NCBI GenBank assembly: GCA_947630695.1
Contig: CANRIM010000015.1
Location: 1 to 52,255, forward strand
Reading direction: 5' to 3'
DNA from: an uncultured Lachnospiraceae bacterium
GTDB taxonomy: Bacteria; Bacillota; Clostridia; Lachnospirales; Lachnospiraceae
DNA length: 52,255 nt
Of the stretch, positions 45,691 to 52,255 are shown piece after piece (the stretch's first letter is position 1; every line of letters starts with the position of its first letter). A model generated the notes under the pieces. The model was not told where the DNA came from, made no database searches, and worked only from the letters and a program-made list of their open reading frames with translations. A program made the position numbers and the translations under genes.

Positions 45691-45832
45691 TTAGTACATC
45701 AAGATGAAAATTTTTTGAAGAAATGCTATTTTTTAAACATAAAAATATTGAATAAATACACGATTTTACATATAATAATTTTGAAGAAATGCATTTCAGA
45801 AAATTATAAGTCCAAGGAAAAGAGGAACCCCC

Positions 45833-47170
45833 ATGTATTTTAAAAGAAAAGCATATGACGAACTGCTGAACTGGAAGAAAAACTATGCCGACAAATATGC
45901 GGTGTTGCTGGAAGGCGCGAGGCGGGTAGGAAAATCAACCATTGCTGAGCGATTCGCAGTGAATGAGTATAAATCATATATCCTGATTGATTTTTCAAAC
46001 GTCTCAAACGAAGAAATTGCTTGTTTTGACGATATTCATGATCTTGATCTGTTTTTCTTGAGATTACAGGCAGTACGGGGCGTGAATTTATACGCACACG
46101 AATCCGTAGTGATCTTTGATGAGGTACAACTATTTCCGAAAGCAAGACAGGCGATTAAACATCTGGTAAAAGATGGCAGGTATCACTATATCGAGACTGG
46201 CTCTCTGATCTCAATTAAAAAGAACGTCAAAAATATCCTGATCCCATCTGAGGAAATGAGAATTCCGGTATACCCAATGGATTATGAAGAATTTTGTGAT
46301 GCAGTTAAGAACAATTATGATTTGCTGAAACAGATTTATGATAAGAATAAAAGTTTGGGTCCGCAGGTAAATCGAAAACTCATGCGTGATATCCGGATCT
46401 ATATGGCGGTGGGCGGAATGCCGCAAGCCGTTGAAGCATATGTGGACGGGAAAAACTTTTCTATGATCGATCAGATAAAACGCCAGATTATCCGCCTGTA
46501 TGAAGATGACTTTAAACGTCTGGATCCATCCGGAAAATTGTCGGCGATCTACCATTCCATCCCCGCGCAGCTTTCCAGAGACATGAAACGGTATCGCCTG
46601 TCTTCTGCAACCGGAACGAGAAAAACAGCAAAAGATGAGCATCTGATGTATGATCTGATCGATTCAAAAACAGTACTGCCATCTTACAATGTAACAGATC
46701 CGAGAGTCAACCTGTCACTTACCAAAAATCTGGACAGTTACAAGTTGTATATCGCAGATACAGGATTATTTATCACATTGATGTTTATTGACAGGCCGTC
46801 TGCTGAAAATGAAATTTATGCAAAGCTTTTATCGGACAAACTGCCGGCCAATCTGGGCTATCTGTATGAAAATCTCATTGCCCAGATGATTGCTGCGTCC
46901 GGAAGAGAACTTTATTATCATACCTGGGAAAAGAAAGGAAGCACCCATTATTATGAAATCGACTTTCTGATATCCCGGGGGATCAAAGTGTCCGCAATTG
47001 AAGTGAAGTCTTCCGGAACAGGAAAGCATGAATCCTTATCTGAATTTAAAAAGAAATATGTCAAAAATATCAAAGACTGCATCCTTTTCTCTCAAAAGGA
47101 TCTCGGGAAGGAAGAAGGAATTCGGTATTTGCCGATTTATCTGGCTCCCTTTTCTGTAACACTGGAATAA
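45833..47170 (+). CDS. AAA-type ATPase with DUF4143 C-terminal domain
   Basis: 445 residues. Walker A GARRVGKST (28-36), Walker B SVVIFDEVQLFP (D96, E97), the motif YHYIETGSLIS, then YPMDYEEFCDA typical of AAA_14/DUF4143 ATPases. The C-terminal DUF4143 domain has YYEIDFLI and AIEVKSS (near 389), a pattern like a PD-(D/E)XK nuclease core, though most family members have no shown activity. The gene lies just after the integrase remnant and is less AT-rich than the dNTPase. AAGGAAAAGAGGAA precedes the ATG. Role unknown. Confidence 0.87.
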   Translation: MYFKRKAYDELLNWKKNYADKYAVLLEGARRVGKSTIAERFAVNEYKSYILIDFSNVSNEEIACFDDIHDLDLFFLRLQAVRGVNLYAHESVVIFDEVQLFPKARQAIKHLVKDGRYHYIETGSLISIKKNVKNILIPSEEMRIPVYPMDYEEFCDAVKNNYDLLKQIYDKNKSLGPQVNRKLMRDIRIYMAVGGMPQAVEAYVDGKNFSMIDQIKRQIIRLYEDDFKRLDPSGKLSAIYHSIPAQLSRDMKRYRLSSATGTRKTAKDEHLMYDLIDSKTVLPSYNVTDPRVNLSLTKNLDSYKLYIADTGLFITLMFIDRPSAENEIYAKLLSDKLPANLGYLYENLIAQMIAASGRELYYHTWEKKGSTHYYEIDFLISRGIKVSAIEVKSSGTGKHESLSEFKKKYVKNIKDCILFSQKDLGKEEGIRYLPIYLAPFSVTLE

Positions 47171-47205
47171 AAATATATTTCAAAACGAAAGGAAACTTCC
47201 GGTAT

Positions 47206-48048
47206 TTAATCCCTGTTCCGGTCCCATCCATAGGCAATGTAGTATACGACACCCACAAACAGCATTCCGCCAATCAGGTTACCCAGTGTAACCGGCAGCA
47301 GATTTTTCACAAAATAATTTCCGATATTCAGCTGTCCCAGTTCCGCCGCCGTATAACCGTAAACCTCCTGCGCTTTTGCAGCAAATGCGGAATTGCCGGC
47401 TGCCAGTATGCCCGCCGGAATATAATACATATTCGCGACGCAGTGCTCATATCCGCTGACAACAAAGGCCATAATCGGGAAGAAAATCCCGAGGATCTTG
47501 CCGGCTGCCTGTTCGGAAGCCGTAGCCAGAAATACCGCCAGACAGACAAAGATATTACACAGAATGCCTGAAAACATGGCCTTGCTGAAGGAAAGGGAAA
47601 TCTTTCCGTATGCCACCTTGATCGTATACGCGCCCAGCAGCTGATCCGTATAGGAGAACTGCCCGCTCAGATACACAAACAGTGCCGCGACGGCAGAGCC
47701 GATCAGATTACTTATGTAAACAACAATCAGTACCTTCAGCATTGCGGTCAGCTTATATCGTCTGTCCAGCAGGCCCATGATCATTAGATTGTCGCCGGTA
47801 AACAGTTCGCATCCCGTCAGCACAATCATCATCAGTCCCACCGGGAAACAGGCGCCGCCCAGCAGTCTGGCTATGCCGACATTTTCAATATTGTGCATAA
47901 TCACATTGCTGGCCGCCGCGCCGCCGGCAATGAACATGCCCGCCAGAATGCCAAGCAAAATCATCTTCGGAAGCGGCATCTTTGTCTTTGTCTCTCCCGC
48001 CTGGATAGTCGTCTGAATAATTTCTTTCGGAGTTTTTGTATCTGCCAT
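47206..48048 (-). CDS. Formate/nitrite transporter family channel
   Basis: 280 residues and six membrane segments. Family motifs: LLGILAGMFIAGGAAASNV, LTGCELFTGDNLMIM and FVVSGYEHCVANMYYIPAG, the last containing the conserved pore His (EHxxANM). FNT channels move formate, nitrite, hydrosulfide or lactate. In a fermenting Clostridium-type cell formate is the most likely, but there is no pyruvate formate-lyase nearby to confirm it. It follows the DUF218 gene by four bases on the same strand. Confidence 0.9.
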   Translation of the reverse strand: MADTKTPKEIIQTTIQAGETKTKMPLPKMILLGILAGMFIAGGAAASNVIMHNIENVGIARLLGGACFPVGLMMIVLTGCELFTGDNLMIMGLLDRRYKLTAMLKVLIVVYISNLIGSAVAALFVYLSGQFSYTDQLLGAYTIKVAYGKISLSFSKAMFSGILCNIFVCLAVFLATASEQAAGKILGIFFPIMAFVVSGYEHCVANMYYIPAGILAAGNSAFAAKAQEVYGYTAAELGQLNIGNYFVKNLLPVTLGNLIGGMLFVGVVYYIAYGWDRNRD

Positions 48049-48052
48049 TTTT

Positions 48053-48808
48053 CTACCTCGCTATCATCAGGTCTTTTGCCAGCGCAAAGGCTTCCCTGAC
48101 CATATAATTGATAAACAGTTTGGGATCCGACGCAGCCACGATGCCTTCCACATCCGTAAAGCCGACCCTTTTCGCAATCCGTTTTGCCCGGTATATATGA
48201 AAATTATTGCTGACCACCGCAATCCGCGCATCGGGGTCGCCAATGAGATCCAATGCAAATTTCAGATTTTCACGGGTGGAAGTGGAACGGTCTTCCATCC
48301 AGACCCTCGTTTTGTCGATGCCCTGCTCCACCAGCCAGTCACGCATCGCTTCCGCCTCTGGCACATCCTCCCCGGTACCCTGTCCGCCACAGCAGACGGC
48401 AATGGCCTCCGGGTTTTCCTGCAGATAGTCCCTGGCTGCTTCCAGACGTTTCTTCAGAGATTTGGTAATCCGTCTGCCCCGCACCTGGGCGCCAAGCACC
48501 ACCGCATACTGGGCTCCCGGCCCGGCCGTTTCCACCATACCGCTGATAATCAGCCCTTCCATCGTACAGAAAAAAACACAGACTGCCGCAGCAACAACCG
48601 CCGCAGCAACTTTTACGCCATGGGGTATGGCCGCCAGAACCGGTCTTTTATGAAACGGTGCAAATACAAAGGCAAGCCCGAAAAATATGATCGCAGCAAA
48701 AAGCCAGAAAGAAAGGAAGGAGGAACCGAACCCCGCATACAACGCCGCAAACAGGTAATAGACAAGGCAGAAAATCGCAAGTATCAGAAATATCACTGCC
48801 GCCATCAT
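48053..48808 (-). CDS. DUF218 (YdcF/SanA-like) membrane protein
   Basis: 251 residues. Three hydrophobic segments at the N-terminus (FLILAIFCLVYYLFAALYAG, FWLFAAIIFFGLAFVFA, VKVAAAVVAAAVCVFFC) precede a DUF218 domain: AVVLGAQVRGRRITKSL, AVCCGGQGTGEDVPEAEAM, STSTRENLKFALDLIG and AVVSNNFHIYRAKRIAKRVG. Related proteins affect the cell envelope; the reaction is not known. It is in a likely operon with the 69-residue protein upstream and the FNT channel downstream. Confidence 0.88.
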   Translation of the reverse strand: MMAAVIFLILAIFCLVYYLFAALYAGFGSSFLSFWLFAAIIFFGLAFVFAPFHKRPVLAAIPHGVKVAAAVVAAAVCVFFCTMEGLIISGMVETAGPGAQYAVVLGAQVRGRRITKSLKKRLEAARDYLQENPEAIAVCCGGQGTGEDVPEAEAMRDWLVEQGIDKTRVWMEDRSTSTRENLKFALDLIGDPDARIAVVSNNFHIYRAKRIAKRVGFTDVEGIVAASDPKLFINYMVREAFALAKDLMIAR

Positions 48809-48835
48809 TCGGTCACACTCCTTCTTTTTTGTCCG

Positions 48836-49045
48836 TCAGCCTCTGACAAAGCCTGCCCGGGCTGCCGCATTGATTTCGGAAAGTTCCTTTTCTCCGTCGA
48901 TATAAGGCTGGTAGATATCAAAAGGATTTCCGCCGCCCAGCCAGCAGGATGAGCAGTTTTCACATCCGCCGCCGCAGTCCAGAGACTGCCGGATAATGGC
49001 TTCCCGTTCCTCTTTTGTCGTATCTTTGATCAGCAAACTCTTCAT
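48836..49045 (-). CDS. Small Cys-rich protein (69 aa), unknown function
   Basis: 69 residues from the ATG at 49045 with GGAGG five bases upstream; the longer frame to 49162 lacks a good site. It contains a tight Cys cluster, DCGGGCENCSSCWLGGG, and then DIYQPYIDGEKELSEINAAA. Four Cys in C-x3-C-x2-C-x2-C spacing suggest metal binding. I recall similar small proteins in related Clostridia but cannot name a function. It lies 27 bases before the DUF218 gene on the same strand. Confidence 0.72.
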   Translation of the reverse strand: MKSLLIKDTTKEEREAIIRQSLDCGGGCENCSSCWLGGGNPFDIYQPYIDGEKELSEINAAARAGFVRG

Positions 49046-49209
49046 GCCGTCCTCCGTTTCCGCCTGACCCGGCGTCCGGAATGCAGCCGTATCAGGACAG
49101 GGATAGTATCTGTCTGATCCATGCTTTTTATGTCTGCCGCTGCCGGCTCGGATTCCGTTCATTGATTATGCCGCAAGTTCTTTTCTATCATACCGCATTT
49201 TCTCCGAAA

Positions 49210-49470
49210 TTACAATTCCCGGAATCCGTCTGTCTGCGCTTTTTCGTTTATGGTATAAAAGAACCGGCTGGGCACAGCAGCGACATTGTACGCGCCATTT
49301 AACAACTTCTGATCCGCCTCATAATCCGACATCCGATGGGCCGCCCGATCTTTGTGATACCGCTCCCAGTCGATCCTGTGCCGATGGGCATACGCATCCG
49401 CTTTCTTTTCCGTCCGTTTTACATAAATCCATGCTGCAGCACCGATACATCCGAAAATCAATATTTCCAT
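49210..49470 (-). CDS. Small membrane-anchored protein (86 aa), unknown
   Basis: 86 residues beginning MEILIFGCIGAAAWIYVKRT, with a single N-terminal hydrophobic segment followed by a charged tail rich in Lys, Arg, His and Asp. A strong AGGAGG lies seven bases before the ATG, which supports translation. I do not recognise a family. It lies alone between the Cys-rich protein and the WYL regulator. Confidence 0.65.
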   Translation of the reverse strand: MEILIFGCIGAAAWIYVKRTEKKADAYAHRHRIDWERYHKDRAAHRMSDYEADQKLLNGAYNVAAVPSRFFYTINEKAQTDGFREL

Positions 49471-49560
49471 TACAAATTCCTCCTGTTTTTTTCATTGCTG
49501 TTAATGACAGTATAGAGGATTTGCTGTCCTATAAAACGGACTTATCAAACGGATGTTCTT

Positions 49561-50553
49561 TTATGTGGTATACGTTTCCTGCAGCCGTCTGGCTTCTTCC
49601 TGCAGCCGCGCCCGCACCTCCGGCGGGGACAGCACCTGCACCTGATCTCCCAGGGCAATCACCCAGGCCAGAAACTGACGGCTGACTGCCACCGGCACCG
49701 TCACGGAAAAATGAGTTTCATCCAGCGGAATAAACGGTGGTTCCATCCCGAAACGGTCAATGATCACACCCGCAAGGCTGTTGTGCACTTCCAGCCGCAC
49801 CATCTGCTCCGTTCCGTCGAACATGCCGAACATTTTCTTCGTATACACCGCCAGATCCATTTGCCGGTAAGCCTCTTTGCCTTCCCGTTTTTCATCGGTC
49901 AAAGACAGCTTCAGCATCTTATCCACCCGGTAATGCTTCAAAATGCCCGCCGCGCTGTCGTAGCCGATCATATAGTAGTTTTCCTCCGCCCAGGTCAGCG
50001 CCCAGGGACTGATGCAGTAAAATGCGCCGCCTCTGCGCAGTTCCATTTCCTTTTTTTCATTCCAGCGGAAATACTGGAAACGCACCTTGACATTGGCCCC
50101 GATGGCCGTATGGATCTGATCCACGCTGTAATAAATTTTCTCATTCAGCGTTTTGACGCGTTCCGTCATATACACCTGCCGCTGCAGCTGCCGCGCTTCA
50201 TATTTCCCGGTGAGCCCTTCGATTTTCCGAATCAGTTCATTGGACTTTTTATGTGTAATGAAACGGGACGACTGCACCGCGTCCACCAGAAGTTTCAGTT
50301 CCGCGGCTTCAAAGGTGCGGCTGCCGATATAATATCCGTACTTTTTGTCCTTCTGCTCAGATAAAATATCAATCCCAAAGCTGCGCAGCAGTTCCAGATC
50401 GGAATAAATGCTTTTTCGTTCTGCGCTGATGTCGTATGCGGCCAGGGCGGCAATCAGCTCATTCATGGTCATACTGTGGTCCTCGTCGGTATTTTCCATC
50501 AGGATTTTCAGAAGATACAGCAGTTTCAGTTTTTGATTCGGGCTTTTTGGCAT
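49561..50553 (-). CDS. WYL-domain transcriptional regulator
   Basis: 330 residues from the ATG at 50553 (GAGGGAAAA upstream). The N-terminal winged helix is visible in LKLLYLLKILMENTD, MTMNELIAALAAY and ISAERKSIYSDLELLRSFGI. The central WYL domain has ISPWALTWAEENYYMIGYDS and ILKHYRVDKMLKLSL, followed by a WCX-like tail with DQVQVLSPPEVRARL. WYL proteins sense nucleic acids or nucleotides in some DNA-damage and phage-response settings, but they are common as general regulators. It follows the Gfo/Idh gene by 28 bases and is likely co-transcribed with it. Confidence 0.88.
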   Translation of the reverse strand: MPKSPNQKLKLLYLLKILMENTDEDHSMTMNELIAALAAYDISAERKSIYSDLELLRSFGIDILSEQKDKKYGYYIGSRTFEAAELKLLVDAVQSSRFITHKKSNELIRKIEGLTGKYEARQLQRQVYMTERVKTLNEKIYYSVDQIHTAIGANVKVRFQYFRWNEKKEMELRRGGAFYCISPWALTWAEENYYMIGYDSAAGILKHYRVDKMLKLSLTDEKREGKEAYRQMDLAVYTKKMFGMFDGTEQMVRLEVHNSLAGVIIDRFGMEPPFIPLDETHFSVTVPVAVSRQFLAWVIALGDQVQVLSPPEVRARLQEEARRLQETYTT

Positions 50554-50581
50554 GTTCGTTTTCCCTCTTTTTCGTTTCAGT

Positions 50582-51661
50582 TCATTGCTCCGCGAGCACA
50601 TGCCAGGGCATCGGCTCCGATACGATCCATTCTCCCGGACGTGCCGCCGCCTGCCGCATCAACAGCCGGGTATAGGCGTCTTCCAGCGCTTCCGCCAGCG
50701 GATAAACTTCCGTGCCTTTTTCCAGCCATGCTCGCAGATCGTAGAGCATCGTTGCAACGGCATATTCATCCTGCGCCTGATCCAAGGTCAGAAACGGGTT
50801 CCAAACGGCACTCTGCCGCTGCAGTTCCTCCGTATGCAGCGGTGCATAATTTTTCGAAAGCCAGGGCAGCAGCCGTTCTTCTTCCGGCAAATGATCCGCG
50901 TTCACATACCGGAGCACCGTATCGTTCCATTCTCCCTTTGGTCCCTGTACATTCAGGTGCCGTGCCCGGATAAAGGAGTGGTATTGCACGCCGGAAAAAT
51001 CATAAAATCCCACCTTGCCCCCGGCATATTCCATGGTAACTACGGTGCGGTCTCCCTGTTTGATCCTGCCGTCGGTAATCGCACCTGCCCTGGAATCTGT
51101 TTCCGTCACAGGAAATGCGTAGCGTTTCCCCTGCAGACGCATGGCGCAGGGTTGAATCGCCAGCATTCGCCGCAGGAGACTGGCGGCGTGGTGGTCGTGG
51201 GCGGCAGACAGGTATGCCACACTTGGATCCCCCATCTTCCCTTCTGCAATCGCCTGCAGCCCGGCCGCGATCACGGGATAGCGGTGGTACTGCTCCGCGA
51301 TCTGTATGCGGATGCCGCCACCAGTATGCAGGGTCCAGAGTTCTTTCAGCTGATCGATTCGTATGCCTGCCGGCGTTTCGCACAGCACCGGGAAGCCTTT
51401 CCGCGCCCAGTGCATGGCCGCCTCATACAACACGCCCTTGCTGATCACCGTGACCACAAAATCCGGCGCCGCCGCTTCACATTCCGCCTCGGAAGCCGTG
51501 GCCGGAATCTGATAAAGCGCACGCATCTCCTGCGCTTTTTCTTCGCTGCGGCACAGCATATGCAGCAGCTGGAACTGTTCGGGGTACCGTCTGGCAATCC
51601 GCACATAAAACATGGCCCGCCAGCCAGAGCCCACGATTACAAATCGTAACGGTCCGTTCAT
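50582..51661 (-). CDS. Gfo/Idh/MocA-family oxidoreductase
   Basis: 359 residues from the ATG at 51661 (AAGGAAAAC upstream). The N-terminal Rossmann fold starts LRFVIVGSGWRAMFYVRIAR, then APDFVVTVISKGVLYEAAMH and the sugar-dehydrogenase motif GFPVLCETPAGI, which corresponds to the EKP box with Thr for Lys. The C-terminal domain contains YAGGKVGFYDFSG. The usual Lys is important for catalysis in this family, so its absence makes the activity uncertain. Substrate unknown. Confidence 0.85.
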   Translation of the reverse strand: MNGPLRFVIVGSGWRAMFYVRIARRYPEQFQLLHMLCRSEEKAQEMRALYQIPATASEAECEAAAPDFVVTVISKGVLYEAAMHWARKGFPVLCETPAGIRIDQLKELWTLHTGGGIRIQIAEQYHRYPVIAAGLQAIAEGKMGDPSVAYLSAAHDHHAASLLRRMLAIQPCAMRLQGKRYAFPVTETDSRAGAITDGRIKQGDRTVVTMEYAGGKVGFYDFSGVQYHSFIRARHLNVQGPKGEWNDTVLRYVNADHLPEEERLLPWLSKNYAPLHTEELQRQSAVWNPFLTLDQAQDEYAVATMLYDLRAWLEKGTEVYPLAEALEDAYTRLLMRQAAARPGEWIVSEPMPWHVLAEQ

Positions 51662-51688
51662 CTTTCGTTTTCCTTTTCTTATAAGTAT

Positions 51689-51701
51689 CGGCACGCGCGC
51701 C
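51689..51701 (-). repeat. GC-rich 13-mer leader element, copy 2
   Basis: The same 13-mer as at 504-516 (CGGCACGCGCGCC on the plus strand). Here it overlaps a perfect 14-base palindrome, GCGCCTTAAGGCGC (51697-51710), and lies about 28 bases upstream of the Gfo/Idh ATG, the same position relative to a minus-strand start as copy 1. Confidence 0.45.
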
Positions 51702-51722
51702 TTAAGGCGCAGCGGCTTTTCG

Positions 51723-52190
51723 TTATTTCAGTTTACCTTCGCATTCCAGATAATCCAGAAACGCCGTGCAGCCTTCGGTAATATCCCGGTAGGAAATCTC
51801 AAAGCGGTCCGTATACCAGGGATCCGCCACGTCGCCGCCCCGGGAAGTAAAGGACAGCAGTTTGTATATTTTCCCCTCCGGATCGCCGCCGGCAATCCGG
51901 TGCATGTTCCGGATATTGGCGCTGTCCATACCAATCAGATAGTCATATTTGTCATAGTCGCTCCGGCGCATCTGTACCGCGTATTTTCCTTCGCAGCCCA
52001 GGCCGCGCTTCGCCAGCTCCCGCCGCGCCGGCGGGTATACCGGATTGCCGATCTCCTCGGTGCTGGTGGCCCGGGAGGCGATTTCAAAACGGTCGGAAAG
52101 GCCCCGTTTGCGGACCATGTCTTTGAAAATGAACTCAGCCATTGGGCTGCGGCAGATATTACCGTGGCATACAAATAATATTTTTATCAT
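51723..52190 (-). CDS. Low-molecular-weight protein tyrosine phosphatase
   Basis: 155 residues. The active-site loop VCHGNICRS places the nucleophile C8 and R14 in C-x5-R form at the N-terminus; the general acid is D123 in ADPWYTD. Such enzymes dephosphorylate tyrosine, and some act on arginine in Bacillota. The ATG at 52190 has AAGGA about ten bases upstream. It is followed on the same strand by the Gfo/Idh and WYL genes, with no strong terminator between. Confidence 0.94.
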   Translation of the reverse strand: MIKILFVCHGNICRSPMAEFIFKDMVRKRGLSDRFEIASRATSTEEIGNPVYPPARRELAKRGLGCEGKYAVQMRRSDYDKYDYLIGMDSANIRNMHRIAGGDPEGKIYKLLSFTSRGGDVADPWYTDRFEISYRDITEGCTAFLDYLECEGKLK

Positions 52191-52255
52191 CTATTTAAAT
52201 TCCTTTGAATATAAGGTTTTCCTTGTATTTTCGGTGTTTTTTCAACTTCGTGTTT

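Noticed and set aside
42466-45832. Possible complete, active integrative element
   Set aside because: Both recombinases are broken, and no relaxase, coupling protein, replication gene or clear att repeats are visible.

Overview
The window is a piece of a chromosome from a spore-forming member of the Bacillota, class Clostridia, most likely Lachnospiraceae. The grounds are the paired glgC/glgD genes, a DUF4364 protein, a DnaD/DnaI-type primosome pair, a division and cell-wall (dcw) cluster headed by mraZ with a SpoVD-like transpeptidase, and a CotF-type coat protein preceded by a sporulation-type promoter. Most genes have GC-balanced codon use. One stretch, about 42.5-45.8 kb, is clearly AT-rich and looks acquired. 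I saw no rRNA, tRNA or CRISPR array.

Layout. 1-5.5 kb: the 5' part of a CdaR/PucR-type regulator, a DUF4364 protein, a DUF885 lipoprotein peptidase and the glycogen-precursor genes glgC-glgD. 5.8-10.8 kb (+): murC, then, after a non-coding stretch with five DnaA-box-like 9-mers, dnaD, the dnaI/dnaC-type loader and a divergent PRPP synthetase. 10.9-28.9 kb (-): the dcw cluster, read as mraZ-rsmH-ftsL-PBP-spoVD-like-mraY-murD-ftsW-murA-ftsQ-ftsZ, then pth-mfd-foldase. MraZ has a clear four-repeat operator, ftsZ has its own promoter and terminator, and murE, murF, murG and ftsA are absent from the cluster. 29.1-33.7 kb (-): ferredoxin-ASKHA protein, rarA, aminotransferase and a small membrane protein. 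33.8-37.6 kb (+): a complete ECF transporter (T, fused A-A', S) and two small spore-coat-type genes. 37.7-42.45 kb (-): a heterodimeric ABC exporter and an MFS transporter.

42.5-47.2 kb is the accessory region. It holds a large HD-domain dNTP triphosphohydrolase (dGTPase family) lying between the remains of two different tyrosine recombinases, followed by a DUF4143-type ATPase. 47.2-52.2 kb (-) has a formate/nitrite-type channel, a DUF218 protein, two small uncharacterised proteins, a WYL regulator, a Gfo/Idh/MocA oxidoreductase and a low-molecular-weight protein tyrosine phosphatase.

Functionally, most of the window is core physiology: lipid II synthesis and septum formation, replication initiation and restart, repair, translation quality control and glycogen synthesis. 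I found no clearly new multi-gene system. The best leads are the DnaA-box cluster ahead of the primosome genes and the AT-rich dNTPase island with two dead integrases. The island's role in phage defence is inference only.
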